This document shows positions 16,773 to 25,150 of a DNA stretch of 64,000 nucleotides, in pieces. Source of the DNA: Oceanococcus sp. HetDA_MAG_MS8 (lineage in GTDB: Bacteria; Pseudomonadota; Gammaproteobacteria; Nevskiales; Oceanococcaceae); the NCBI GenBank assembly GCA_019192445.1, contig JAHCMK010000003.1, positions 62,001 through 126,000 on the forward strand, written 5' to 3'. The notes under the pieces are model-generated. The model made no database searches, was not told the origin of the DNA, and worked only from the letters and a program-made list of their open reading frames with translations. Position 1 is the stretch's first letter, and each line of letters opens with the position of its first letter. Both the position numbers and the translations under genes were made by a program.

Positions 16773-17627
16773 GTGGAGCAAAAGCGCCCCAAGCGATGGG
16801 CGAATGATCTCACCTTGCTGCTAAATGCCCGCGACGGTTCGGAGCGGTTTCCCGTTGATGTCCGGCAACTAGCGTTGGATTACAGTGGCCAGGTATTTCC
16901 GGAAGATCCAATCAGCTTGATCAAGGGTGCTGAGCTTCCGGGGTTTGAGGGTGCGTTGCAGCGAGCTCCTGACAGCGAGCTTGGTTGGGGAATTTTCTAC
17001 AACAATGAGATCAGTCAATCGCCAGGGAGGATCAACTTCACGCTCGCCCATGAGTTTGGGCACTACTTAGTGCATCGGCTAAGTCTTCCGGACGGGATTC
17101 AATGTGATGCCGAAGATATGGTGCGTTGGGGCAGCGCGTATCAGGTCATGGAGCATGAGGCGAACGATTTCGCGGCGACACTTCTCATGCCTCTCGACGA
17201 CTTCCGGCGGCAAATTGACGACACAACGCGTCCGACGCTGGGCGATCTCAGCAGATGTGCTTCCAGGTACAACGTGTCCTTGATCGCGGCGACGCTTCGG
17301 TGGCTTCAATACACCAGGAAGCGAGCCCTGCTTGTGAAATCCTCCGATGGCTTCGTTCAGTGGGCGCGATCAAGTACCCGAGCATTCAAGACCGGTGCCT
17401 ACATCAAGACAGTCGGCCGCCCGCCAATCGCGGTGCCAATCACCTCCCCTGCTGCCGATCCCGACTGCCCCGATGGAACTGGTCATGTGGCGTCGCATCC
17501 GGAGAATTCCTGGCTTCCAGAGCCATGTGTTGAAGAATCGTTCGCATCGCAGCGTTATGACTTCCGCCTAAGCCTTTTGCAGCTAGAAGATGACCTGCGT
17601 TACGTCGAGGGCTTCCGGGAAGGCTGA
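16773..17627 (+). CDS. ImmA/IrrE-family zinc metallopeptidase, probable CapP
   Basis: 284-residue protein. The zinc motif HEFGH (His93, Glu94, His97) sits in FTLAHEFGHYLVH; MEHEANDFAATLLMP downstream supplies the third, Glu, ligand. This is the ImmA/IrrE layout. A Cys-containing C-terminal region (residues 185-284) could be the sensory part. The start is a GTG at 16773, 3 bases after the XRE stop. In CapP systems the peptidase is stimulated by single-stranded DNA and cleaves CapH to relieve CBASS repression; that role is inferred here from gene order. Confidence 0.82.
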   Translation: MEQKRPKRWANDLTLLLNARDGSERFPVDVRQLALDYSGQVFPEDPISLIKGAELPGFEGALQRAPDSELGWGIFYNNEISQSPGRINFTLAHEFGHYLVHRLSLPDGIQCDAEDMVRWGSAYQVMEHEANDFAATLLMPLDDFRRQIDDTTRPTLGDLSRCASRYNVSLIAATLRWLQYTRKRALLVKSSDGFVQWARSSTRAFKTGAYIKTVGRPPIAVPITSPAADPDCPDGTGHVASHPENSWLPEPCVEESFASQRYDFRLSLLQLEDDLRYVEGFREG

Positions 17628-17839
17628 AGCAGCCAGTTGAGAACGGCATTCCCCGGGGGGGTGAGGTCTCCGCAAACCAACGGTCACTCAATAGTGACGC
17701 ACTGATCGGTAACGCTTTCCTATCGAAAGTTATCCCATGTCGAACCAATCGCGCTGTCACTAAACCGCCAAATCAGCCGAGGTGCCGAAAACAGGGTGTA
17801 GATTGAAGGTGTGATTTATTCCACCGCAGGGCTATCCCA

Positions 17840-18355
17840 ATGGAAGAAGGCATCCCAAAGCTGAGAATCGCCCAGGAACAGCGGCGAGTTCTGGGCCTGA
17901 AGCTAATCCGCCCCCAGGCAACGCAACTCCGCATCACCGATGCCGCTCGCTTCGTCGTCAAGGCTGGCACGTATTCCGGCGGCTTCGAGATTGAGGAGGT
18001 TGAAACGGTCTTTGCGCTGCGCCCACCGATTGTCGTCCCCTCGAAACACGACGGTTTCGAGTATGACGTGATCGCCAACTTTGAAGGCTTGGTGTGGTTC
18101 CGCACCCTGTCACCGCTAGTACAAAGTCGCGTGTCACGCATAAACTGCCTCCGGATTGAGGGCAGCACGATGCCACGAGAGAACTGGCCTGCAATCGGCA
18201 CGTGGTTCCTCGAATACTTGTTCGGAAAAATGTCGACTCGCACGGAGCGGGCTGCTCGCAAAGCCGTACGACACTCCCGATTCCGAAAGTTAGAGCCGCT
18301 TGCAAAACTCGAAGTAGCACTGGAGCCTTTGACCCGAGATACGCGAGATGACTAG
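17840..18355 (+). CDS. unknown 171-aa protein, first gene of the recombinase module
   Basis: 171-residue protein without a recognised domain. The N-terminal half is beta-rich with aromatic patches (YSGGFEIEEVETVFALRPP, LVWFRTLSP), and the C-terminus is strongly basic (TRTERAARKAVRHSRFRK), suggesting nucleic-acid binding. It overlaps the next gene by 8 bases, and that gene overlaps the third, so the three are very likely one operon. 212 bases without a gene separate it from the CapP stop. Possibly an accessory factor for the two large recombinase-like proteins. Confidence 0.7.
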   Translation: MEEGIPKLRIAQEQRRVLGLKLIRPQATQLRITDAARFVVKAGTYSGGFEIEEVETVFALRPPIVVPSKHDGFEYDVIANFEGLVWFRTLSPLVQSRVSRINCLRIEGSTMPRENWPAIGTWFLEYLFGKMSTRTERAARKAVRHSRFRKLEPLAKLEVALEPLTRDTRDD

Positions 18356-21074
18356 CGCAACACCCCTGCGCTGGAGCGGTGGAGAATCGAGCGTCCTCAT
18401 GCCCTTGGACGTACTGTGCAAAGAGATCGCACAGTCCAACTCGATGACCGAGGCCGATGCGCGGACGCTAGTTGCAATTCTTGGCATGCCGCCGAGCGGT
18501 GAGTACCTGATCGATGGACTCCGTCGCACTATAGAGGTGCTGAATCTGGCGGAGGCATCCTTCGATGCGTGCTTCTCTGTGACTACGACGCGGATTGATC
18601 GCGCCGATCAGCTGAGGCGGCAGATCAACGTGATGCTGGAGTACCTGGAAGCTCTCCCGCTGCCCGCCGACGACCCAAAGAAGCTACGCATGGCAAGGGA
18701 TTCGGAAGATGCGCGACATCCCCTGCGCGGATATTGCCTGTCCCGGATGCACTTCTGGTGTCTTCTGTTTTACGAGCTGAACCCGGCGTGGGATGACGGT
18801 GCAACTGGACCGGCTTATCAGCAAATCGCGGCGGAAGTCGCGGTCCATATCCTTGCAGCCAACTCTCAGGTCAAACCGGACAGCTACTTCTCATTTTGCC
18901 GCGAACACTGGAAGACAGGCGAGTGGCCAGCAAGCTCGCCGTTGAAGCTGGTCCAGGAATCGTCCGGCGACACGCTGGCGAGCCGCGTCGCAAATGCGGC
19001 AGTTGCCGTTCGGCAACTCGCACACCCCGAGTTGGGGCTCGCCGACGCTGAACACGATGGCGACTTCGATCCTGCCGATGTGCCGACCGACGAACCAGAA
19101 TCTGACGGGGGTTCGACAGAGGGCGATTCAGCAATCGATGAATCCCCGGATGAAGACTACAAACAAGTTCGCTTGGCGATCTCCCCGGCCAGCAGCCCGG
19201 ATGATTTCGGCGCTTTGGTTGTGGCTGCCGAATCCTCAGGTATCTGGTCCCAGATGGCCGCTCGCAGAGTGGCGCAGCTCAGCCGTCTGCTGGAGGCGGT
19301 TCGTCCATTCCATCATCGTGCGAACTCTCGGGCTGCAAAGATACGTGCGGGCTCCCGGAACGCACCACGGGGTACAGCCCGTCGCGCACTGCGAGACGGT
19401 TACGTACGACTCCCCGGTTCCGACTATGTCGAGCAGCCATCCGGAGACGCGGGCGGCGGAAGCGTTATGGGCCGGCTCCCGCCGGGCTCCGATGACCCGA
19501 ATGACCCTAGATACGACGACCGCTGGATGCCCACCGATGACCGTATTGAAGGCGAGCTACTCGAATCGATCTTGGCAGAGTCGGAAGGTCGATCCAAGAC
19601 CAAGCGACCAGCTACTGCAGGCTCTCAAGCACACCAGGCGCGGTGGGCAGCCGAGCAGGCGCGGCGATACCGCCTACTTCTACCGTTCCGAATTGACTCG
19701 CTGCACGCCGTTGACGGAGCCGCGTTGTTGCGAGCGATCACTGAGGGGCAGATACCAGGCGCCTTCTTCGACGCTAATCCATCAGAGAGCGAGAACGACC
19801 TGCGCGAACGCCTGAGCGAGGCGCTTGGTCCGTGGCTTTGCTCCCTTGCTCTTGGCCGGGCATACAAATACGCGTTCGAAGTTCGGATTGTGCTGGATCA
19901 AGCTGAGGCAGAAATTCTCGAGAAGACCATCTGTTTCTGTCGCTCCGAAGCGTGTTGGAGCATTCCGTTCGAGCCTCCGGCTTGGCGCGACCTGGAAATC
20001 ACTGCGATTGAGCGGCCGGTCAACAAACGCCTTGTACTGCCGGACCTCGTCGGATTCTCGAATTTCTTGAGATCAAACCCGTCCGCGCTTGACGGTAGTC
20101 AGCTTGCTGCGAAGAAGCTAACCCAGAAACGCCGGAAGCTGATTGCTGATTGGATCGAGGCCGTCACCCCGGGTTGCGCGGTATCGATTGCTGGCGTGGA
20201 ACGCTCGCTGTTCGAGCGCCTTGTCATCGCGACCTCTGGCGACATCGGTCTTGCCTCATTGATCACTGGCCGAAAACATGCGCACTCTGGATCCGTCGCT
20301 CACTACGCACACTACACCGCTGACGAGGTGCAGACAGCGTATGCGAATGCATTCGAGCCGCTGGGTGTCAATCCGTCCAGCGTCGAATTGCTGCCAGGCA
20401 GCGCAGACAAAGGCTACGGTGCCAAGCGTGTGCCGACCCGAACAGCGGTTTCCACGTTGCTCCAAGGGTTGCGCAACTGCGATTCTGATGATCTGTACGC
20501 CAAGCACAATCAGTACACGCTGTACACGTACTCGAGCATGCACTTGGGCATCGCATTGCGGTCTATCGTCGACCCGCGCTTCAAGTCGGTGTCCGAACTC
20601 CTAGGTGCGCTGGTGAGCTGGACGGATAAGGCGCGGACAGACTATCACCGGCGAGTATCGATTCTGTGCGATGCCATCGTCTCGCACCTTCGCCACTACG
20701 CTGAGTACTTGAACTTGGCGCGGGCTACGGATTTCTTGCCAAGACGACCGAACAAACTGGCGAACGCAGCGCTTCTATACTTCATCGACGGAAATTTCGA
20801 ACCCCTCCGTCCAATACACTTCGAACGGGCAACCGCAGCCTATTACCCGCTTGAGCCGTACTCTCTGCGTAGGTTTATGCGCACTGAACTGGCTGCACAC
20901 CCCTCCGTGGAAGGGTGTGATCTTGATGCGTTCTTCGGTCATTGGTTTGATCGAGCCTCACCCCATGACCCATTCTCATGCTATGCGTTGCAACGCATGA
21001 GGGTACTCGCGAGCGGCCCTGTTCCGGATGTGCTGGCGAGTGTCGGTTTTCAGCCGATGACGTTTCAATGGTAG
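18348..21074 (+). CDS. 908-aa tyrosine-recombinase-like protein
   Basis: Very large protein with no signal peptide or membrane segment. The N-terminal part is helical; an acidic linker spans about residues 235-270 (DFDPADVPTDEPESDGG region). The C-terminal 200 residues carry patches like a tyrosine-recombinase catalytic domain: Arg738 in LGIALRSIVDPRF, the box YSLRRFMRTEL with Arg841/Arg845, His865 in FFGHWF, and Tyr879 in PFSCYALQRM as candidate nucleophile. The His-to-Tyr distance (14) is longer than usual. An earlier GRKHAHSGSVAHYAHY patch near residue 640 resembles a second recombinase-type signature. It overlaps the 171-aa gene by 8 bases and the next recombinase by 7. Family uncertain; catalytic activity is inference. 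Confidence 0.72.
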   Translation: MTSATPLRWSGGESSVLMPLDVLCKEIAQSNSMTEADARTLVAILGMPPSGEYLIDGLRRTIEVLNLAEASFDACFSVTTTRIDRADQLRRQINVMLEYLEALPLPADDPKKLRMARDSEDARHPLRGYCLSRMHFWCLLFYELNPAWDDGATGPAYQQIAAEVAVHILAANSQVKPDSYFSFCREHWKTGEWPASSPLKLVQESSGDTLASRVANAAVAVRQLAHPELGLADAEHDGDFDPADVPTDEPESDGGSTEGDSAIDESPDEDYKQVRLAISPASSPDDFGALVVAAESSGIWSQMAARRVAQLSRLLEAVRPFHHRANSRAAKIRAGSRNAPRGTARRALRDGYVRLPGSDYVEQPSGDAGGGSVMGRLPPGSDDPNDPRYDDRWMPTDDRIEGELLESILAESEGRSKTKRPATAGSQAHQARWAAEQARRYRLLLPFRIDSLHAVDGAALLRAITEGQIPGAFFDANPSESENDLRERLSEALGPWLCSLALGRAYKYAFEVRIVLDQAEAEILEKTICFCRSEACWSIPFEPPAWRDLEITAIERPVNKRLVLPDLVGFSNFLRSNPSALDGSQLAAKKLTQKRRKLIADWIEAVTPGCAVSIAGVERSLFERLVIATSGDIGLASLITGRKHAHSGSVAHYAHYTADEVQTAYANAFEPLGVNPSSVELLPGSADKGYGAKRVPTRTAVSTLLQGLRNCDSDDLYAKHNQYTLYTYSSMHLGIALRSIVDPRFKSVSELLGALVSWTDKARTDYHRRVSILCDAIVSHLRHYAEYLNLARATDFLPRRPNKLANAALLYFIDGNFEPLRPIHFERATAAYYPLEPYSLRRFMRTELAAHPSVEGCDLDAFFGHWFDRASPHDPFSCYALQRMRVLASGPVPDVLASVGFQPMTFQW

Positions 21075-24073
21075 GCGAGATCGCACCGATCTGGTCTACC
21101 CCGCCAGATGACGCATCGGACTTGGCACTTGTGGCCCACAGAGAGCTTCTTGGCGTTATGCACCAGCTGTCGAAAACGGAGCCATTCGTTCTCGACCAGC
21201 CTGAGAAGCTGTCTGCTGACCGCGTGATGCAGCGTGCGATACCGCTGGTGCTCGACCGCGTAGCGCCCACTGTTCCGAGCCCGCTGTTGCTCAATCTGCT
21301 CGAAAGGCGGCTTGCGCAGCTGAAACCAGATTCCCGGTCTTCGGCAGACAAGGCCAAGACCTACTTGCCTGCTTTTGGCAGTAAAAACCGGGTCAGCAAG
21401 GATTTCGGAAAGACACAGGAGGATCTCGCTGACCTGATCGATGCTTTCAACTACGCCGTGCGTCAGCGTCGGCACGTTTGCAAAACTGCGACGGCTGAGT
21501 CAAAGGCCGGCTACTTTCTCCTCGCGCTGATGCTCCGCTCGCGTTTGTGTGGCGAGAACACCTTAGCCGCGGCCCTCAGAAAACTGGCAGAAAAACCCCA
21601 TGCCGAGTCTGGCAGTGGGTGGGCCTGGATGGATGTTGTGGTGGATGCAAACAGCCATGCGAGCACACATGTACGGCGCATCTTTGTCGATCCCACAACG
21701 CTTTCGCTGTGGGCTATCGCCGCCCGCAAGGCTGCTGATTTGCCCGAGCCGCAAGGCAGCACTCGCCACAGGAACCCGAAGAAGCATTTCCGGCGGCTGG
21801 TGAAGCGGTGCGTCGGCGCTGCACTCAACGACATCTTTGGCAGCGGCAGCCGTAGCCCCCGGGGCTGGACCGTGAACCGCATTTGCAAGGCTGTTGCCGA
21901 GTGGGTGCATATCAATACCTGCCCGATCCTGGCCACGTATGCGGCAGGAGAACTCGGCTGCACCTCCCTGACCCTGGATACATGGCTGCGACTGATTGGC
22001 TGCCATTTTTCTGAGCCGACGCCAACTGATGCGCGGGCGGCACCTGATCTTGACCAGACAAGGCACTCGACAAGCGACGCGAGCGGCCAAACAGAAGACG
22101 ACTGGTTGGACGCTGCACTGTCTGGCGAGCTCGATGAGGGCGGATTCATCGGCGAACTCAATCGTGTCATGCGCGCGCCGATGGATGAGTGGGACTCAGG
22201 ACTGACGAAGCTGCTCCGGTCGTCTCAGAAAGGCGGGAAGGCTCGACTACGGACTGAGGTGTTGATCGTCCGGTGGATTCAATGGCTGGCAAGCGGTCGA
22301 GCAGACAGCCAGAATCCACTTCGCGCAGGCACGATACGGTTATACAAAGGGCAGCTCGCGAATCGGATTCTGCAAGCGTTTCCTGACGACCTGTCTGGCA
22401 TCGATGAGGATTCACTGACCAGCATCTACGAGGCCGTTGGAGAGGCCACGACAAGCCCGCAGAACAAGGACCGTGTTCTCGGGACGCTACGGCAATTCCA
22501 TCAGTTCGTCCGGCAAGAGCTTGGGCTTGACCTGCCTGATGTCCAAATCGAAGGATTCAGCGCTGGCGGCTATGCGGTCAGTGCCCGAATCGTGACCCAT
22601 GCTGAAGCTGATGCCGTTCTCTTCGAGCTTGAGAGCGGCGAGCGTACCCGCAAGCTCAACGCGAACGATTCTCTGAACGCTCGTGCGTTGGTCATCTTGG
22701 CCTTCTTTCGATCGCTGCGCTTTCAGGAGGCCGTTGGCTCCCAACGACGAGATTCCAGAGGGCACGAATTCGTTGTGCGCGACAATCATGTGCGGACGAC
22801 AAAAACTCGCAATGGCGTCAGGCGCCTGCCATTGCTTGATTTAGATGAGCGCTACCAGGTGTTGCTTCGCGAACATTCCGAGATCGCTGCTACGGCGGCA
22901 GGCTTCCCGTTCTGCAAAGGCAAAACCGAGCCCTCGGAAAAGTCGGTTAAAGAGCATCGCTGCCGGCAAGACCTGAAGGTCGCTCTCAACAAAATTGTCG
23001 GTGACCCGCACCTGCATCCCCACAACCTCAGACATAGCTTTGGGAGCTTGACGGAGTTCGGAGCGCTGACGGAAATCTTGAGATGGCGCAAGCTGAGCGT
23101 GCACGATCATCCATTTTTCTCAGACTGGATGGCGGATGCCTCAACCCGCGCCGCAGCGCTCATGCCTGAAATCAAAAGCCCCCTGCAAGGCGACGGCAGC
23201 GTCTGCGCAGCTATCTCGATGATGATGGGCCATGCGTCTGAGTCAACGACGTTCCAGCACTACATCCACACAATGGATCTCGTCTTATTTCTCGCGTGCG
23301 ATCAGACGTTTGAGCGGGTTGATCTGGCGGATAAGCAGCGGCATCCACGCTTCGCGGCAGGGGAGGCAGCACTGTTGACCGCAGCGATGGGGCTCTGCCC
23401 GACCACACGGGTCCAGACCGACGACCTCGAAGCCCTCCACAAGAGAATCGGGGCGCTTTCTGGCGGCAGGATGATAAACCACGAATCTGTCCGAGACAGC
23501 CGTTACGACCCAGCATTCACGTCCCGGCCGCTTGAGCACTTAACACTCGAGGGCTTGCGCGCCACAGACTCCGGGGCATCGGCCGAGACAGCGTACGATC
23601 AGCGTGGAGAGCCTACCGGTCAGGCGCAAATTGACTGTGCTCAATCGATGCTCGACCTAGTTCGAGATGCCTCAAGTGCCGAGGTGGAGAGCCGAGTGCG
23701 GATGTTGGACACCCTCGCTGCCGGCCTGCGGAAAAACAGTGATCTGTCATCGATGAAAATCAACGAAGCGAATGATTGGCTTGCGTCATTCGAGTCTGCC
23801 TTCGGCGAGACAGTCCAAGTCGATTTGAAGCATGTCTTCACACCAAACAGGGAGCGCAATAAGGTCCGAGAAACGATCTCGCCCAAAGACTTGCGGCGGC
23901 TTGCAAAGAAAGGTGCCCCAGGCGTGGTTTGGCTGCGCATCCGTGACCCTCGACCGGGGGCAGCGCCGGAGCGCAGCCGTCTTCAATCAACGGTGACTTG
24001 GTGCCTCAAGCGATTGCCGAGCTACGCTCGCGCTGAGCTGAGGAAGCTAGGGCAAGCGGATATGTTTGTTTGA
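21068..24073 (+). CDS. 1001-aa tyrosine-type site-specific recombinase
   Basis: Large recombinase whose catalytic domain sits in the middle (about residues 530-740). The tetrad is visible: Arg551 in RSLRFQEAV, HNLRHSFG with His652 and Arg655, His722 in MMMGHASESTTF and Tyr732 in QHYIHT. About 520 residues precede it and a 265-residue helical extension follows, making it two to three times the length of ordinary integrases. Residues about 430-540 look like a core-binding domain. Start ATG at 21068 overlaps the upstream stop (ATGGTAG); the longer frame from 20978 is not needed. With its two overlapping neighbours it resembles the idea of recombinase-in-trio or gamma-mobile-trio elements, but I could not confirm membership. 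Confidence 0.85.
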   Translation: MVGEIAPIWSTPPDDASDLALVAHRELLGVMHQLSKTEPFVLDQPEKLSADRVMQRAIPLVLDRVAPTVPSPLLLNLLERRLAQLKPDSRSSADKAKTYLPAFGSKNRVSKDFGKTQEDLADLIDAFNYAVRQRRHVCKTATAESKAGYFLLALMLRSRLCGENTLAAALRKLAEKPHAESGSGWAWMDVVVDANSHASTHVRRIFVDPTTLSLWAIAARKAADLPEPQGSTRHRNPKKHFRRLVKRCVGAALNDIFGSGSRSPRGWTVNRICKAVAEWVHINTCPILATYAAGELGCTSLTLDTWLRLIGCHFSEPTPTDARAAPDLDQTRHSTSDASGQTEDDWLDAALSGELDEGGFIGELNRVMRAPMDEWDSGLTKLLRSSQKGGKARLRTEVLIVRWIQWLASGRADSQNPLRAGTIRLYKGQLANRILQAFPDDLSGIDEDSLTSIYEAVGEATTSPQNKDRVLGTLRQFHQFVRQELGLDLPDVQIEGFSAGGYAVSARIVTHAEADAVLFELESGERTRKLNANDSLNARALVILAFFRSLRFQEAVGSQRRDSRGHEFVVRDNHVRTTKTRNGVRRLPLLDLDERYQVLLREHSEIAATAAGFPFCKGKTEPSEKSVKEHRCRQDLKVALNKIVGDPHLHPHNLRHSFGSLTEFGALTEILRWRKLSVHDHPFFSDWMADASTRAAALMPEIKSPLQGDGSVCAAISMMMGHASESTTFQHYIHTMDLVLFLACDQTFERVDLADKQRHPRFAAGEAALLTAAMGLCPTTRVQTDDLEALHKRIGALSGGRMINHESVRDSRYDPAFTSRPLEHLTLEGLRATDSGASAETAYDQRGEPTGQAQIDCAQSMLDLVRDASSAEVESRVRMLDTLAAGLRKNSDLSSMKINEANDWLASFESAFGETVQVDLKHVFTPNRERNKVRETISPKDLRRLAKKGAPGVVWLRIRDPRPGAAPERSRLQSTVTWCLKRLPSYARAELRKLGQADMFV

Positions 24074-24085
24074 GACCTGCTGGGG

Positions 24086-24109
24086 CTGACAGGCCAAGAG
24101 GCCCGTCAG
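24086..24109. terminator. hairpin after the recombinase module
   Basis: Arms CTGAC-A-GGCC (24086-24095) and GGCC-C-GTCAG (24100-24109) with an AAGA loop and one mismatch, 13 bases past the recombinase stop. No U-tract follows. It may end the three-gene transcript or be part of an attachment or recombination site at the element's end. Confidence 0.5.
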
Positions 24110-24152
24110 GCAGGAATGCTAGGCTGTTGGCAAACAACAACAAGAGGTCGCG

Positions 24153-24320
24153 ATGACCGTATCTGATGCGCTAAACCTTTCCGCCTGCTTTGCCGCCTAC
24201 GGCTGCACGACGGCCAACTTGCCTATCGCCGTGACCGTATGCGTTTGCCTTGCGGTTGCCGCCATCTCAGGCTTTGCTGGGTATTGCGGTGTTTCCAACG
24301 CGTCGTTGGCTTCCCAATAA
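24153..24320 (+). CDS. small Cys-containing hydrophobic protein, 55 aa
   Basis: A 55-codon frame (24153-24320) with an AGAGG ribosome binding site at 24143-24147. The predicted product begins MTVSDALNLSACFAAYGC and has one membrane-spanning segment (about residues 25-45, AVTVCVCLAVAAISGFAGYCG) with five cysteines. It follows the recombinase operon and ends 22 bases before the convergent XRE gene. No family recognised; may be a small inner-membrane accessory of the mobile element, or not expressed. Confidence 0.45.
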   Translation: MTVSDALNLSACFAAYGCTTANLPIAVTVCVCLAVAAISGFAGYCGVSNASLASQ

Positions 24321-24341
24321 GGCTAGGTTAGCCCGACAAGC

Positions 24342-24605
24342 CTAGTTGGAAGACGGTTTACGTACGCGCGCTTCATAAGCGATCGCGAAATCGGCAATCG
24401 TCGTTCCACAAGCCAGACAGACCTCGTCTATTTCCTGCAATTCGAGTCCCCGGTCTCCGGATTCGAACTTGCTAACGTGGCTCTGAGGTTTTCCAAGAGC
24501 TACCGCAAGTTCAACTTGTGTGAGCCCGGCATCCTCGCGCTTCGCGCGGAGCAAATCCGCTACAACTTTCCGTTCATTGCTCCATCGAAGGCGTCCCATA
24601 GCCAA
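24342..24605 (-). CDS. XRE-family transcriptional regulator
   Basis: 87-residue protein, almost entirely a helix-turn-helix domain: LLRAKREDAGLTQVELAVALGKPQSHVSKFESGDRGLELQEIDEVC. No effector domain. Divergent from the lipoprotein gene at 24676, with a perfect 17-bp palindrome directly upstream, so it most likely represses itself and the lipoprotein gene. Phage or plasmid C-type and antitoxin-like regulators look similar; no toxin partner is adjacent. Confidence 0.82.
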   Translation of the reverse strand: MAMGRLRWSNERKVVADLLRAKREDAGLTQVELAVALGKPQSHVSKFESGDRGLELQEIDEVCLACGTTIADFAIAYEARVRKPSSN

Positions 24606-24626
24606 ATGCTAGAGACGCACCCAAAT

Positions 24627-24643
24627 TATCCCTTAAAGGGATA
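24627..24643. promoter_or_regulatory. perfect palindromic operator TATCCCTTAAAGGGATA
   Basis: 8-1-8 perfect palindrome in the 70-bp gap between the divergent XRE (start 24605) and lipoprotein (start 24676) genes. A second, shorter palindrome ACTCGGCCCGAGT (24645-24657) follows at once. The first is a typical XRE-dimer site and overlaps the probable promoters. Binding is inferred. Confidence 0.7.
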
Positions 24644-24675
24644 TACTCGGCCCGAGTTTTTACTTGGCCTACACC

Positions 24676-25143
24676 ATGCAACAGCTTCCGAAGCTCGGGA
24701 TTCTTAGCGCACTATTGATCTCTGGATGCGCTTTACTTCCCGACCACCAAGCCTATGCGCCAGGCTCGGATCCATCGCAACGGTCTGAACTGCGAGTCTA
24801 CGACGCCGGCAATTTTCAGAACCCGGGGCCGGATGCTGCGGACATCAAGGAGATCAACGGGCAACGATTTTCGCTGATCGACCATTCAACCCACAGCAAT
24901 GTGTTCGTAGTCGATCCTGGCGAGAACGTCGTCACGTACAAGTGCACGGATCACGAGGACCCCCAACACTGGTGGAAAGTTGTCGAACGCGCTCGGCCGG
25001 CAACGTTTACGCTGCAGGTTGAGCCTGACAGCGTCTACGACCTGGGTTGTCGATGGGAGCGTGCGCCTGCCAGCCCAGCACCTTCACACCGAAGGTTTGT
25101 ACTCATCTGGCGAAAACGAGAGGCACCTCGCTCACAGCAGTAA
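24676..25143 (+). CDS. putative lipoprotein, 155 aa
   Basis: 155-residue protein with a lipoprotein signal (LGILSALLISGCALLP; Cys near residue 18) and a mature beta-rich domain with two further cysteines (TYKCTDHEDPQHWW and YDLGCRWERAP). The ATG at 24676 is preferred over the TTG at 24664 because it gives a compact signal peptide. Likely controlled by the divergent XRE regulator. Convergent with the KfrA-like gene 7 bases downstream. Function unknown. Confidence 0.65.
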   Translation: MQQLPKLGILSALLISGCALLPDHQAYAPGSDPSQRSELRVYDAGNFQNPGPDAADIKEINGQRFSLIDHSTHSNVFVVDPGENVVTYKCTDHEDPQHWWKVVERARPATFTLQVEPDSVYDLGCRWERAPASPAPSHRRFVLIWRKREAPRSQQ

Positions 25144-25150
25144 GCGCGTT

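Noticed and set aside
16446-17627. XRE plus ImmA/IrrE pair considered as a stand-alone toxin-antitoxin or prophage regulator
   Set aside because: The pair is divergent from a complete CBASS operon with shared candidate operators, which fits CapH/CapP better; no toxin is present.
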